Part shown: one piece after another, positions 15,785 to 25,479 of the stretch | Layout of the letters: each line of letters begins with the position of its first letter | Numbering within the stretch: the stretch's first letter is position 1 | NCBI GenBank assembly: GCA_903822595.1 | Contig: CAIJPS010000023.1 | Span: 1-36,757, forward strand | Reading direction: 5' to 3' | From: an uncultured Chlorobiaceae bacterium | GTDB lineage: Bacteria; Bacteroidota; Chlorobiia; Chlorobiales; Chlorobiaceae | DNA: 36,757 nucleotides | Made by a program: the position numbers and the translations under genes | The notes under the pieces: generated by a model | Seen by the model: the letters and a program-made list of their open reading frames with translations, nothing else | The model's database searches: none | Told to the model about the DNA's origin: nothing

Positions 15785-16558
15785 CTATAATGTCGGCAAT
15801 CTAAACAATTCAAAGCTATTCTGTGCAATGCCTTCCGCGGCCTCTTTGAGGGAGATCTCTCTGATGTGGGCTATGGCAGTCGTGACAATGCTGACCCAGG
15901 CTGGTTCATTCCTTTTCCCCCTGTTAGGCACGGGCGCAAGGTAAGGGGCATCGGTCTCCGTGAGGAGATCATCAAGTGCAACAGCTCTGACAACCTCTGG
16001 CAGCAAGGAGCGCTTGTAGGTCACCGTGCCTGGAATAGAGAGCTTGAATCCCTTGCGGATACACTCTTCAGCGATAAGGGTGTCACCCGAAAAGCAGTGC
16101 ATTACGCCATGCATGGATGAATGGCTCTCTTCGGAAAGGATGTGCAGCATATCTTCCCATGCATCGCGGCAATGGATAACGACCGGCATGTCGAGCGAAC
16201 GGGCCATCTTCAGCATCTCACGGAATGCATCCTGCTGAGCAGAGCGGTTATAGCCGGGATAGTGATAGTCAAGCCCGATCTCTCCTATGGCAACCACTTT
16301 TGGCAAGCGGGCAAGAGCGAGCAGCTCCTCAAAAACGCTCTCATCTACAGGGAGTTCAGCTTCATGAGGGTGAAGTCCAACGTTGGCGTAAATAAAGTCG
16401 AAATCGCGGGCAAGTTCAATCGATTTTCTGCTTGTTGGCACATCAATACCAGGATCGATGAGCAGACCGACACCCTCTTCGGTCATGCGTTTTATTACCT
16501 CGTTCCGATCCTCGTCGAACTCAGGGAAGGAGAGGTGGCAGTGGATATCAACGAACAT
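15785..16558 (-). CDS. TatD family metal-dependent hydrolase (DNase)
   Basis: A 257-residue TIM-barrel hydrolase. Metal ligands are visible: [11 protein letters not shown] (H-x-H near the N terminus), [13 protein letters not shown] (Glu), [10 protein letters not shown] (His), [10 protein letters not shown] (His) and [21 protein letters not shown] (Asp). TatD proteins are 3'-5' exonucleases or deoxyribonucleases linked to DNA repair, and some have other substrates. The start overlaps the lspA stop by 11 bases. It is the last gene of the aroE-lspA-tatD run; no convincing terminator is seen in the 118 bases that follow. Confidence 0.93.
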   Translation of the reverse strand: MFVDIHCHLSFPEFDEDRNEVIKRMTEEGVGLLIDPGIDVPTSRKSIELARDFDFIYANVGLHPHEAELPVDESVFEELLALARLPKVVAIGEIGLDYHYPGYNRSAQQDAFREMLKMARSLDMPVVIHCRDAWEDMLHILSEESHSSMHGVMHCFSGDTLIAEECIRKGFKLSIPGTVTYKRSLLPEVVRAVALDDLLTETDAPYLAPVPNRGKRNEPAWVSIVTTAIAHIREISLKEAAEGIAQNSFELFRLPTL

Positions 16559-17057
16559 CGCTTTTCACTGCCGGGCTTCCTTCAGGGAAGAGCTTGTTAT
16601 GAAAAATAATCAACATACATGCTCCGATGGTGATAGCTGAATCTGCGACATTAAAAATAGGCCATAACGAGACCCAGGTGCCAAAAACATGGCCATGGTA
16701 GAGATCGAAATAGATGAAGTCAACAACCTTGCCGTGTACAATCCTGTCAATCATGTTGCCAATCCCTCCGCCTGTAATGAGGGCAAAGGGGAGAAGAAAA
16801 AGAGTGGTCCGGTTTTTTGAGCGGATGACATAGAAAAGTACGATTGCAGTTATCAACCCGGTCAGGAGAAGAAGCACGGCAGGCGGCGCAAATTCAAGGC
16901 CAAAGGCCACCCCTTTGTTTTCCGCGTATGTGAGGGAGAAAAAATCCGGAATAATGGTCAGGCTTTGGACTCCATCGCGGAGAAAAAAGATAGCAAGTTT
17001 TTTGCTCAACTGGTCAATGGTGATCACCAGCAGGATAAGGGAAAAAAACAATTTCAT
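16548..17057 (-). CDS. lspA: Lipoprotein signal peptidase (signal peptidase II)
   Basis: A 169-residue, four-helix membrane protease that removes signal peptides from prolipoproteins. Conserved regions are seen: [10 protein letters not shown] in helix 1, [12 protein letters not shown] (the N-x-G-x-A-F motif), [10 protein letters not shown] with the first catalytic Asp, GKVVDFIYF, and [11 protein letters not shown] with the second catalytic Asp. All are intact. It follows aroE by 12 bases and overlaps tatD by 11. Length is typical. Confidence 0.95.
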   Translation of the reverse strand: MKLFFSLILLVITIDQLSKKLAIFFLRDGVQSLTIIPDFFSLTYAENKGVAFGLEFAPPAVLLLLTGLITAIVLFYVIRSKNRTTLFLLPFALITGGGIGNMIDRIVHGKVVDFIYFDLYHGHVFGTWVSLWPIFNVADSAITIGACMLIIFHNKLFPEGSPAVKSDVR

Positions 17058-17069
17058 GATTCAGCAATA

Positions 17070-17933
17070 TTATCGGGGTTGTTGTCCATGAATTTCTTGC
17101 AGAAGGGCCTCTCTTACAGCAGTTGTTGGCATCTGCATACCGCTCCAGAGGGTGAATGAGCGTTCAGCCTGGCCGATCAGCATCTCAATGCCCGATATGG
17201 TTGTGGCTCCAGCGAGCTGGGCTGCCCGCATGAGCGGAGTATCGAGAGGGTTGTAGACCATATCGTAGACAATCTGGCCAGGGTGGAGCAGCTCCCGGTC
17301 GAGGGGGAGGGGAGAGTCGTTACTGCCTCTGGTGCCGATTGGTGTAGCATTGACAATAACTCGGCACTCCTTTATTTTTGCGGGATCATCCAAACGGACA
17401 ATCGTGACCGGAGCACTTTTGTCATGGCCACTCTCTTCAAGAAGGGAGCTGGCTTTCTGTTGGTCACGAACAAAGAGAAGAATCTCCTTTGGAGCGAAAA
17501 ACCTGTTGAATGCTTCAATTGCTGCCAGTGCTGCTCCGCCTGCTCCGCAAATGGAGACTGCTTTCCCCCTTATGCTCTCCCGATATGGCAGGAGAGGCGC
17601 TGCAAATCCTGCAATATCAGTGTTGTGGCCGATGAGTCTTCCCTGTTCATTGACGATGGTATTGACTGCGTGTATGGAGGCTGCCTCCCCGGAGAGATTG
17701 TCGAGAAAAGGGACTACAGTTTTTTTGTAAGGGATGGTGACATTGAACCCTGCAATTCCGAGTGCTTTGGCGCCGAGAAGAGCGTCATGGATCATGCAGG
17801 GATCGGCAATGTTGAATACGGTATAGTGGTACGAAAGCCCAAGCAACTGACACGCCGTATTATGGATGAGCGGAGAGTATGAATAATCAACGGCACGACC
17901 GATAAGACCGAGGATTTTTGTCGCTTTCGTCAT
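17070..17933 (-). CDS. aroE: Shikimate dehydrogenase
   Basis: A 287-residue NADP-dependent enzyme that reduces 3-dehydroshikimate in aromatic amino acid synthesis. Motifs: [11 protein letters not shown] (shikimate-binding Ser pair), [10 protein letters not shown] with the catalytic Lys, [18 protein letters not shown] with the catalytic Asp, [13 protein letters not shown] (dinucleotide fold), a NATPIG element and a C-terminal [13 protein letters not shown] segment. All catalytic residues are present. Its ATG overlaps the stop of the large TPR gene by 4 bases (ATGA). Confidence 0.95.
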   Translation of the reverse strand: MTKATKILGLIGRAVDYSYSPLIHNTACQLLGLSYHYTVFNIADPCMIHDALLGAKALGIAGFNVTIPYKKTVVPFLDNLSGEAASIHAVNTIVNEQGRLIGHNTDIAGFAAPLLPYRESIRGKAVSICGAGGAALAAIEAFNRFFAPKEILLFVRDQQKASSLLEESGHDKSAPVTIVRLDDPAKIKECRVIVNATPIGTRGSNDSPLPLDRELLHPGQIVYDMVYNPLDTPLMRAAQLAGATTISGIEMLIGQAERSFTLWSGMQMPTTAVREALLQEIHGQQPR

Positions 17934-19327
17934 GCAATTCCGAGCATCCGTCTGACGGAATCCTGTTGATAGAGCTCCGGAAAGGTGCTCTGAAAAAGCT
18001 CTTTCTTCTCTGGGTCGATTTTGAATGCCTTGCTGAGGGCCTTCAGTGTACTGAGCTTGTCACCCATGGCAAAATAGGCAGCGGCGATTTCAAAGTGAGC
18101 ATCAGCCGAAAGCGGCTGAAGCTTCAGTGACTGCTGCAGTGCATCGATGGATGCATTGATCTGGCCTCCCTCCCTGAGTACGATGGCAAAATCAACCCAT
18201 ATTTGAGGATTTTCCGGATCAAGTGTCATAATCTTCCGGTAGGTCGTGATGGAGTTTTCAAGATTATTGAGATTGTACTCGATCTCCGCTTTCAGCAGAA
18301 GGAACTCGATACTGTCAGGCGTTAATCTCAATGCCTCCTCGGTGGCCACGAATGCCTCTTCATACTCTTCAAGGGCTTCATGGCAACAGGCCAATGCAAA
18401 CCAGGCTTCTCCGAAGTCACTGCTGACTTCGATGCAGCGCCGGTAGCAGATGATGCCTTCGGCGTACTCTTCAAGCTCTTCATAGGCTATGCCAAGATTA
18501 TAAAGGGCGTTGATATCATCAGGATCATACTCCAGTGTTTTCAGATAGCTTTCGGCGGCCTCCTCGATACGTCCGGTAATGGCAAGAACATTAGCTCGGT
18601 TATACCAGGCTGAGCTGAAATCGTCGGAAATGGCGATGGCCATGTCATAACAATCGAGCGCTTCGTCGTAGCGCTTCATTTTGCTTAGTACCAGTCCATT
18701 ATTGTACCACGCATTAATATTGTAAGGGTCGTGATCATGCGTTTTGCGGTAGCAGGAGGTGCTCTCCTCAAGCTTGCCAAGAATATCCTTGCAGTAGGCA
18801 AGTTCATACCATGCATCGGCAAACTCCTTATCCAGCTCCAGAGCGTGTTCAAAGTTCGATTCAGCTTCCACAAACTGTTCAAGCCGTTGCAGGATGATTC
18901 CGCGGTAGTAATGGTACTCCTTTTCTATAGAGGAGTCGACAATCATATCGTCAAGCTCCCTGAGCGCCTCGTCGTGATCACCGGTATTAAACCAGGCAAG
19001 CGCCAGATTCAGGCGCATTTCGCTGTCCATCGGACTGAATACGGCAGCTTTCTGAAAGGCTTCGAGAGCCTCTTCAAAAGAGCCATTCAAGGTCAGGCAG
19101 TTGCCGAGATGAAACCAGGTTTCAGTGTTAAAGGGCGCTATCTCTTCGAGACGACGGGCAACAGCAAGCGCGTCAAGCTGGAACCCCTCTTCGTTATATT
19201 GGATAATTCGGTCGAGAAGATCCTCCGAATCAAACATGGAATCAAGACCATCAAGGTCGGGCCGTTCTTCTCCTGATGCTCCCGTTGGGTAATGGCGATT
19301 ATCGTCGAAAAAATCAGGCACATTCAT
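17930..19327 (-). CDS. Large tetratricopeptide-repeat protein
   Basis: A protein of about 465 residues built almost entirely of tandem 34-residue TPR units (about eleven), such as [40 protein letters not shown] and [20 protein letters not shown]. It is acidic, has no signal peptide or membrane helix, and starts with a low-complexity acidic segment (FFDDNRHY, then an EDLLDRII helix). I placed the start at the ATG at 19327; a TTG two codons earlier is also in frame. A protein-protein scaffold role is likely, but no partner is evident. It is translationally coupled to aroE. Confidence 0.88.
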   Translation of the reverse strand: MNVPDFFDDNRHYPTGASGEERPDLDGLDSMFDSEDLLDRIIQYNEEGFQLDALAVARRLEEIAPFNTETWFHLGNCLTLNGSFEEALEAFQKAAVFSPMDSEMRLNLALAWFNTGDHDEALRELDDMIVDSSIEKEYHYYRGIILQRLEQFVEAESNFEHALELDKEFADAWYELAYCKDILGKLEESTSCYRKTHDHDPYNINAWYNNGLVLSKMKRYDEALDCYDMAIAISDDFSSAWYNRANVLAITGRIEEAAESYLKTLEYDPDDINALYNLGIAYEELEEYAEGIICYRRCIEVSSDFGEAWFALACCHEALEEYEEAFVATEEALRLTPDSIEFLLLKAEIEYNLNNLENSITTYRKIMTLDPENPQIWVDFAIVLREGGQINASIDALQQSLKLQPLSADAHFEIAAAYFAMGDKLSTLKALSKAFKIDPEKKELFQSTFPELYQQDSVRRMLGIA

Positions 19328-19441
19328 AAGCAAGCGTAAAGAGTTTCTCTATTCATGGGTCATAGCACATACGTACAAATATAACAGAATTTTGTTAAGA
19401 AAAACATTCTGTGGGTTGGCGACAGGTGAGAAGGTAAACAT

Positions 19442-21325
19442 TCAATGCCGGTAAAAACGGTAGATGGCCGTCGCTGCTTTTGCTCCTGCCGTCTCCTTAA
19501 GCTCCTCCAGGGTTGCTTGCGATACACCGCTAACTGATCCGAATCGCTCAAGTAACCGGAATGCGGTTTTGTCACCAATTCCGGTAATAGTTGTGAGTTC
19601 CGTTTGCAAGGTTCTTTCCGATCTCAGTTTCCGGTGATAGGTTATGGCGAAACGGTGAGCCTCATCGCGCAGTTGCTGGAGCAGTTTCAATGCAGGAGAG
19701 GTTTTTGGCAGATTGAAAGGGTCCGGTTCCTGAGGGGTAAAGATCTCCTCAATGCGTTTTGCCAGACCGATAACCGGGATGGAGAGTTCGAGAGCGTTCA
19801 GAGTTTGAAACGCGGTATTGACCTGTCCCTTTCCGCCATCGACCACAATCAGGTCAGGCCAGGGGAGCTTCGACGAAAGCGATCCGCTGTAACGACGTCG
19901 GATAACCTCTTCCATGGCAGCATAGTCGTCCGATCCTTCAAAACTGTTAATTTTAAATTTTCGGTAATCCGCTTTTTTCGGTTTTCCTTTCTCAAAACAG
20001 ACCATTGAACTCACATAGTCGGTGCCTTGAAGATGAGAATTGTCGAAACATTCGATGCGCAGGGGGAGTTTCGGAAGATGCAGCAGCTCTTTGAGAGCAG
20101 TCAGGCCGTAATGCTCACGGGCAGCTTCGCCCCGTTTCTGTTTCTGTATCAGGTACTCTTCAAGATGATGACGGGCATTCTGGCGGCACATTGCAACCAG
20201 GTGAGCTTTTTCACCGATTTGGGGCACCACAAACCGGATGTTTTTTTTCTCCTGGTGCTCCTCTTGTTGTTTTTCCCATATAAAGGCTCTCAGAGTCTCC
20301 TCTTCATCGACACCAATCGGTTCCTGAAGCAGAATTTCATCCGGCACCAGCTCAAGGGTTTCGATATAATATTTTTCCAGCACTCTTGCCTGCAAGCCTG
20401 CGTCGGTTTCCCCTGCGGTATTGTTCATATAGATGCGCTGGGAGCCGAGTAGTTTCCCTTCACGTATTTTGAAGACGACGCCGCAGCCATCCTCCTCTCC
20501 GGTGGCCACAGCAAAAACATCCCTGTCGAGACCATCTCCCGCCACCACCTTTTGTTTTTCCGCATAACGCTTCAGGCTTTCAAGCTGTGTTTTGATCTCT
20601 GCTGCTTGTTCAAACTTCAGTTCTCGTGCAAAAAGCTGCATGGTTTCGGTAAGCGAGCGTATCATGGTGGAGGTTTTTCCTTTCAGTAACCGGGTAATTT
20701 CTCCGATCATGAGCAGATACTCGTTTTCCGGTTGCAGGCCTTCACATGGGCCCTTGCATTTATGAATATGGTAGTCGAGGCAGACCTTGTATTTTTTTTT
20801 TGCAATGTTTTCTTCGCTCAGGCGGTATTTGCAGCTTCGAACCGGAAAAATTGAGCCAACAAGATCAAGAATGGAGTGGAGCTGACGGGATTCCGTATAG
20901 GGACCGAACCATGTAGATCCATCCCTTCTTCGCTGACGGCTGATAAGAATGCGAGGGAAAGGTTCATTGGTAATGACCAGGTAGGGATAGGTTTTGTCGT
21001 CCTTCAGGTTCACGTTGTAGCGTGGTTTCAGCTCCTTGATCATGTTGTTCTCAAGAATAAGTGCTTCGACTTCTGAAGAGGTGATGATGACCTCAAAATC
21101 CTCAATATGATTGACAAGCACCAGTGTTTTTCCAAAGAGCTGCTGGCTGTTTCTGAAATAGGAGCGAACCCTGTTGCGGAGGTTTTTTGCCTTGCCGACA
21201 TAGATCACCCGGCCACTCGCATTCCTGAACTGGTAGACGCCTGGTGAGGCTGGCAGTGTGCTGAGTTTTTCAACGAGAGCTGCTTTTATGTCGATGCGGG
21301 CCGCGAGCTCATCATGGATATCCAT
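19442..21325 (-). CDS. uvrC: Excinuclease ABC subunit C
   Basis: A 627-residue nucleotide-excision-repair nuclease that cuts DNA on both sides of a lesion. Order: N-terminal GIY-YIG nuclease (PASPGVYQFRNASGRVIYVGKAKNLRNRV), Cys-containing linker (CLDYHIHKCKGPC), UVR helix pair (ELKFEQAAEIKTQLESLK), the RNase H-like nuclease domain (IECFDNSHLQGTDYVSSMV with its Asp, and LIVVDGGKGQVNTA), and a C-terminal helix-hairpin-helix pair (ITGIGDKTAFRLLERFGS). All parts are intact and length is typical. It is a single gene with its own gaps on both sides. Confidence 0.97.
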   Translation of the reverse strand: MDIHDELAARIDIKAALVEKLSTLPASPGVYQFRNASGRVIYVGKAKNLRNRVRSYFRNSQQLFGKTLVLVNHIEDFEVIITSSEVEALILENNMIKELKPRYNVNLKDDKTYPYLVITNEPFPRILISRQRRRDGSTWFGPYTESRQLHSILDLVGSIFPVRSCKYRLSEENIAKKKYKVCLDYHIHKCKGPCEGLQPENEYLLMIGEITRLLKGKTSTMIRSLTETMQLFARELKFEQAAEIKTQLESLKRYAEKQKVVAGDGLDRDVFAVATGEEDGCGVVFKIREGKLLGSQRIYMNNTAGETDAGLQARVLEKYYIETLELVPDEILLQEPIGVDEEETLRAFIWEKQQEEHQEKKNIRFVVPQIGEKAHLVAMCRQNARHHLEEYLIQKQKRGEAAREHYGLTALKELLHLPKLPLRIECFDNSHLQGTDYVSSMVCFEKGKPKKADYRKFKINSFEGSDDYAAMEEVIRRRYSGSLSSKLPWPDLIVVDGGKGQVNTAFQTLNALELSIPVIGLAKRIEEIFTPQEPDPFNLPKTSPALKLLQQLRDEAHRFAITYHRKLRSERTLQTELTTITGIGDKTAFRLLERFGSVSGVSQATLEELKETAGAKAATAIYRFYRH

Positions 21326-21354
21326 CGGTTAAAGAGGGTTTGTTTCTGTTTTTC

Positions 21355-21396
21355 AAAAAAAATGGAAAAGCCGCATAAAAGATGCGGCTTTTCCAT
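21355..21396 (-). terminator. Strong intrinsic terminator after the MFS/small-protein pair
   Basis: A perfect 15-bp stem (21362-21376 with 21382-21396) and 5-base loop, read on the minus strand, is followed immediately by eight T. It lies 33 bases past the stop of the 74-residue membrane protein and just before uvrC starts, so it separates the two transcripts. Confidence 0.9.
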
Positions 21397-21429
21397 CAGA
21401 AAAAAGAACAGTGCGAGGTTTTCTGATGT

Positions 21430-21654
21430 CTACTCAAGGACGTCATATTCACCTTTCAGCGCAAACACCCCGAAGGTAATCAAGCTGAAGGCGATAATGG
21501 GCATCAAGACGACAATCACGATTGACCAGAAAATCCAGTTCTCTTCACTGGGTTTTGCGGCGATCTCTTTCATGGCTTGCAAGATCACCAGCGGGATGAT
21601 TCCTACTCCCATGAGTGACCAGAGAATCCCGAAAAGTTTTTTTATTGCTGACAT
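21430..21654 (-). CDS. Small two-helix membrane protein paired with the MFS transporter
   Basis: A 74-residue protein with two hydrophobic helices (about residues 9-28 and 40-66) joined by a short polar loop, AAKPSEENW. The ORF has no signal peptide cleavage motif. It lies 26 bases after the MFS transporter gene and before a strong terminator, so the two form a transcription unit. I believe similar small membrane proteins accompany this type of MFS transporter in Bacteroidota/Chlorobiota (DUF6814-like), but I cannot verify the family. A transporter accessory or stabilising role is inference. Confidence 0.65.
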   Translation of the reverse strand: MSAIKKLFGILWSLMGVGIIPLVILQAMKEIAAKPSEENWIFWSIVIVVLMPIIAFSLITFGVFALKGEYDVLE

Positions 21655-21680
21655 AGTGGATGAAATTAAAAGGTTCTTGG

Positions 21681-23258
21681 TTATTCAACGTCCATGTTGT
21701 TGGTTTTGTTGGAGATGTAGAGCATTCCAATCACAAAGCTGACACTGGCAATCAGTATTGGGTACCAGAGACCAGCAAGCGGATCGGCAGGCGGAAGGCC
21801 TGGCGCCGGACGGGTAGCTTCAACAAGACGGGTTGAAATAAGGGGTACCAAACCGCCGAAAACACCGTTGCCGATATGGTATGGCAATGACATCGAGGTG
21901 TAGCGGATACGGGTCGGGAAAATTTCAACCAGGAACGCAGCAATCGGACCATAGACCATGGTGACGAAAATCACCTGGATAAAGACATAGCCGATCATTT
22001 TGTAGTAAAGGTTCTGAGGAAGGATGACTGCCTTTTTTTTCTCTGGCTTCAGTTTGTCTTTCGCTGCAAGCTCAGCTTTTTTTACCGGATCGAGCGGGAT
22101 GGTTGACTTTACGGTCTCCTTGAAGGTTGTCCCATCGGTAAATGTTTTTTTCGTAACCGTTGTGGTGATTGTATCAGTACCTTTCACCGCCTCTTTCACC
22201 TCAACTTTTGTCTGTTCGACAATCTCGGTTTTCTGCTTGAGATCGGCTTCGTTGTACATCATCGTATAGATAGGTCTGTAAGCAATAACGGCGATAAGCA
22301 TACCGGCCATCATGATGTACTTGCGCCCGATTTTGTCAGAGAGCGCACCAAAGACGATAAAGAAGGGAGTTCCGAGAACCAGTGCGATCAAAATGATCGT
22401 GTTGCTCTGCTCAAATTCAATGTTACATGCATTCTGCAGGAAAGAGAGTGCATAGAACTGACCGGTATACCAGACAACACCCTGACCGGCGGTTGCACCG
22501 AGCAGTGCGATCAGCACCATTTTCAGGTTATCCTTTTTCTTGAAGCTTTCGGCCAGCGGATTTGCTGATGTTTTTCCCTCCTTTTTCATTTTCACAAACA
22601 TCGGAGACTCCGACATTTTGAGGCGGATGAAGATTGAAACTCCAACCAGGAATGCTGAAACAATGAACGGTATGCGCCATCCCCAGTCTTCAAAGACGGG
22701 AACAGTAAGAGTCTGGCGGACAATAAGAATGACTCCAAGCGCAAGAAAGAGACCCAACGTTGCGGTTGTCTGGATAAAGCTGGTCCAGAAGCCCCGCTTC
22801 CCTTCAGGAGAGTGTTCGGCGACATAGGTTGCCGCGCCTCCATACTCACCTCCAAGCGCAAGACCCTGCAGCAACCGGAGGGCAAAGACAATGGCCGGTG
22901 CAAAAAATCCAATGGTCTTATAACCGGGAACAAGACCGATAGCAAACGTCGAACCACCCATGATCACCAGGGTTACAAGGAAGGTGTACTTTCTTCCGAT
23001 AAGATCGCCCAGGCGGCCAAAGAAAAGCGCACCGAAAGGCCTGATAACAAAACCGGCAGCAAAGGTTGCCAGTGTGGCAAGCAGTGCAGCAGTCGGGTTA
23101 TCTTTTGGAAAAAACTGTTCGGAAATAATTTTTGCAAGAGTACCGAAAATATAAAAGTCATACCACTCGATGAGCGTACCGACCGAAGAGGCAGCAATAA
23201 CCCGTCGGGTGCTGGAGACCTCTTCGGTTTGGGAAACGTTTGTGACATTTTGTGCCAT
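21681..23258 (-). CDS. MFS transporter, metabolite:H+ symporter (MHS) type, with periplasmic insert
   Basis: A 525-residue, 12-helix secondary transporter. MHS-type features: ASSVGTLIEWYDFYIFGTLA in helix 1, RPFGALFFGRLGDLIGRKY (motif A), LLQGLALGGEYGGAATYVAEHSP and GFWTSFIQTTATLG. Relatives carry organic acids, osmolytes or other small metabolites with protons. Between helices 9 and 10 (about residues 336-416) there is an unusual Lys/Thr/Glu-rich insert of about 80 residues, predicted periplasmic by the position of the second motif A (GALSDKIGRKY). The substrate cannot be told. The downstream 74-residue membrane protein is probably its partner, and a universal stress gene lies upstream. Confidence 0.88.
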   Translation of the reverse strand: MAQNVTNVSQTEEVSSTRRVIAASSVGTLIEWYDFYIFGTLAKIISEQFFPKDNPTAALLATLATFAAGFVIRPFGALFFGRLGDLIGRKYTFLVTLVIMGGSTFAIGLVPGYKTIGFFAPAIVFALRLLQGLALGGEYGGAATYVAEHSPEGKRGFWTSFIQTTATLGLFLALGVILIVRQTLTVPVFEDWGWRIPFIVSAFLVGVSIFIRLKMSESPMFVKMKKEGKTSANPLAESFKKKDNLKMVLIALLGATAGQGVVWYTGQFYALSFLQNACNIEFEQSNTIILIALVLGTPFFIVFGALSDKIGRKYIMMAGMLIAVIAYRPIYTMMYNEADLKQKTEIVEQTKVEVKEAVKGTDTITTTVTKKTFTDGTTFKETVKSTIPLDPVKKAELAAKDKLKPEKKKAVILPQNLYYKMIGYVFIQVIFVTMVYGPIAAFLVEIFPTRIRYTSMSLPYHIGNGVFGGLVPLISTRLVEATRPAPGLPPADPLAGLWYPILIASVSFVIGMLYISNKTNNMDVE

Positions 23259-23327
23259 AAAAGTTCTTGTTGATTGTTAAAAAAATTGTTTTGATCTCAT
23301 TTTGCGTATGCACGCATTTGCATTTAG

Positions 23328-23765
23328 TTACTGGATAAACTCATGCTCGTTCTCCTTGACGACAAGCACCGGGCATGGGGCGCGCCGTATCACATGTTCA
23401 GCAACGCTGCCAAGGATCATGCGCTTCAGGCCGCGGCGTCCATGTGAACCCATAATGATGATATCGGCTTCCTGCCGTTTGGCATAGTCGAGAATGCACT
23501 CTTCGGCAAATCCCTCATAGATGACATAATCGGCAACAATACCAACCATCTGCTCCTCTTCGATTAATGCAACAAGTTTTTTGTCGGATTCTGCACGTTC
23601 AATTTCAAGACCGTGTGAATAGGTAATGGTAGGGTCGTTCTCAATGACGCCGACCAGAAAGACTTTTCCGTTGGAGAGTCTCGCAAACTCGTTGGCGTAT
23701 TGCAGCGCCTTGCGCGACAGACCAGAAAAATCAACCGGGCAGATGATTTTTTTAATGGTAATCAT
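23328..23765 (-). CDS. Universal stress protein (UspA family)
   Basis: A 145-residue single-domain protein with the Usp fold: ICPVDFSGLSRKALQYANEFA at the N terminus and the ATP-binding signature IIMGSHGRRGLKRMILGSVAEHVIRRAPCPVLVVK (G-x2-G-x9-G-S). The signature suggests the ATP-binding subclass. Cytosolic; usually induced under starvation, redox or energy stress. It precedes the MFS gene by 69 bases on the same strand and may be co-transcribed. Confidence 0.93.
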   Translation of the reverse strand: MITIKKIICPVDFSGLSRKALQYANEFARLSNGKVFLVGVIENDPTITYSHGLEIERAESDKKLVALIEEEQMVGIVADYVIYEGFAEECILDYAKRQEADIIIMGSHGRRGLKRMILGSVAEHVIRRAPCPVLVVKENEHEFIQ

Positions 23766-24072
23766 AGTACCGCTGTTGTGTTTAAGTTATTTAAATAATT
23801 GACTTTATTCGTTTCTTTGCAAAAAGAACAGTAAAACTGATTTACTACGATAACACAAGAAGCCGATCGTTGTACAAGGCGGTTGCTGTATGTCGGGAAC
23901 GATGTAAAGCTAAAGTATTGGCGACCCGATCCGTAGCATTCTGTCTGCTGTTGCCCTTGGCGAGCTTTTTACGGATGGTTTTATCCGAATATCGTGAATT
24001 TTTTTCAACTGACTCACTGTTATTTGTATGAATGCTCTCCTGAAAGAACGGCAATCGGTTAACACAGCAAGT
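23766..24072. other. Intergenic stretch upstream of the universal stress gene
   Basis: About 300 bases between the porin terminator and the universal stress gene. It should hold the promoter of the latter; the 60 bases before its ATG are AT-rich, but I see no strong -35/-10 pair. An 86-codon minus-strand frame runs through it and into the terminator and is not credible as a gene. No RNA gene recognised. Confidence 0.5.
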
Positions 24073-24102
24073 TAAAAAAAAGCCGCAGTTGCCTGCGGCT
24101 TT
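24073..24102 (-). terminator. Intrinsic terminator after the porin gene
   Basis: A GC-rich 10-bp stem (24079-24088 with 24093-24102, loop TTGC), followed on the minus strand by eight T, lies 23 bases past the porin stop codon. Confidence 0.88.
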
Positions 24103-24124
24103 CAATGGACAGAAAGAGTGCGAC

Positions 24125-25264
24125 TTAGAAGGTCACGGTCGCATAGAGTTCACCACGAAGCTGGTCGTTCTTATCCTTTCCGGTTCCGAAATCCTTTTCT
24201 GAAGCGCGGTACCTTATGGTCGGTGTCACGTTAAAGCTGCCGGTCGCTGATTCATGAACCTTAAGGTTGTACTGTGCCCATACAAAGAGGTTGCTATACT
24301 TTGCATCATAATTTGGCGAGGTCTTGTCTGTGGTGCGGTTGTAATCAACCCAGGCAGTAATCGCTCCTGACTCAGCTTTTGCTCTCAAAAGGTAGCCATT
24401 GTAGTCAATATTTGCAGCACTTCCACCGGTGTAGTTTCCTCTGTGGTCTTTACAGATGGTATAGAAGCCGCTGAGGCCGATTTTTGAGGCTCCGGCAGGA
24501 ATCGTGGCATTCGCACCAAAGGTGTTCGGTGAAACATTTGAATAGGTCAAGCCATTCACGTCAGTCAAGGCAATGATTGCCTGTGGTTCAAATTTGATAT
24601 CACCGACATTGGTCTTGTAGGCAACGTGCAGCGCATAGCCGTCGTTGAAGAGTCCATCACCTGTAGCATCGGTCTTGTTGTCTTGGGTGGCATTGTCAAA
24701 AACAACCAGAGTGGTGTTTAATTCGCCATCGCCAAACTTTCCACCATAGTTGAAGCCGAAGACGCGGTCGAAGTTCCACTGGTATACCGGCACGTCAACG
24801 GCATAGATTTTCGATGTTCCGAAGAGACCAGGAACCGGGTAGAGAGTCAAATCAAAAATTGGATTATTGATACTGTTGAGCGGAATACGGCCCATACTGT
24901 AATGACAACATTCGAGTACGCGTCCAAAGATGAAGTTTGAAACCTCAAGATTGTATGCGCCCACGTTATTGTTTTCAACTGTAGACCAGCCTCCGGCAAC
25001 AGGAGCCCCACCAGCAGTCTCTTCGGTTTGTATCAATGTCTTGAAGAAGTAACCACTGCCGAGGTCGGCGGATCCTTTCAGGCGGATCCTGTACTGGAAC
25101 TTGAGATCGTCATTGTTATCGGTAATACTTCCGGCTGGTTTGTTATCGTTGAATTCGCTTCTCAGGCGTACGGCCGCGTCTCCACCGATTTTCAACTCAG
25201 CCGATGCCGGTGATGCGTATGACAAAACTGCAAACATTGCAGCAAGCGATAGCATTTTTTTCAT
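24125..25264 (-). CDS. Porin-like outer-membrane beta-barrel protein
   Basis: A 379-residue exported protein. The signal peptide MKKMLSLAAMFAVLSYASPASA ends in a good cleavage site. The mature part shows alternating polar/hydrophobic strands with aromatic girdles (FQYRIRLKGSADLGSGYFFKT, WVDYNRTT) and ends in an outer-membrane insertion signal, ELYATVTF with terminal Phe. I do not recognise a specific porin family; it resembles the general or alginate/phosphate-type barrels of Chlorobi. GGAG lies 7 bases before the ATG. A C-C pair (LECCHY, about residue 116) is unusual for a barrel. Its own terminator follows. Confidence 0.82.
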   Translation of the reverse strand: MKKMLSLAAMFAVLSYASPASAELKIGGDAAVRLRSEFNDNKPAGSITDNNDDLKFQYRIRLKGSADLGSGYFFKTLIQTEETAGGAPVAGGWSTVENNNVGAYNLEVSNFIFGRVLECCHYSMGRIPLNSINNPIFDLTLYPVPGLFGTSKIYAVDVPVYQWNFDRVFGFNYGGKFGDGELNTTLVVFDNATQDNKTDATGDGLFNDGYALHVAYKTNVGDIKFEPQAIIALTDVNGLTYSNVSPNTFGANATIPAGASKIGLSGFYTICKDHRGNYTGGSAANIDYNGYLLRAKAESGAITAWVDYNRTTDKTSPNYDAKYSNLFVWAQYNLKVHESATGSFNVTPTIRYRASEKDFGTGKDKNDQLRGELYATVTF

Positions 25265-25479
25265 CTCTTTTCTCCGTTAGGTTGTGTGTGTGCGTGATGT
25301 TAAAAGAAAAAAAAGCTCATTACCCCCATGAAAGGGCTAAGAACGGTATCAAAAAGAACTGTTTCTTTTATTTTATGCTTAAATGTAATAAAAATACCAT
25401 GAAACAAACAGAGGTGATTTATTTTGCTCCCGGAATAGATTTTTTTAATTATCACACGTATCCAGCTCCATAATTTCTT

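Noticed and set aside
23845-24105. 86-codon minus-strand frame between the stress gene and the porin terminator
   Set aside because: Its start lies inside the porin terminator, it has no ribosome site, and the Lys/Arg-rich translation resembles nothing I know.
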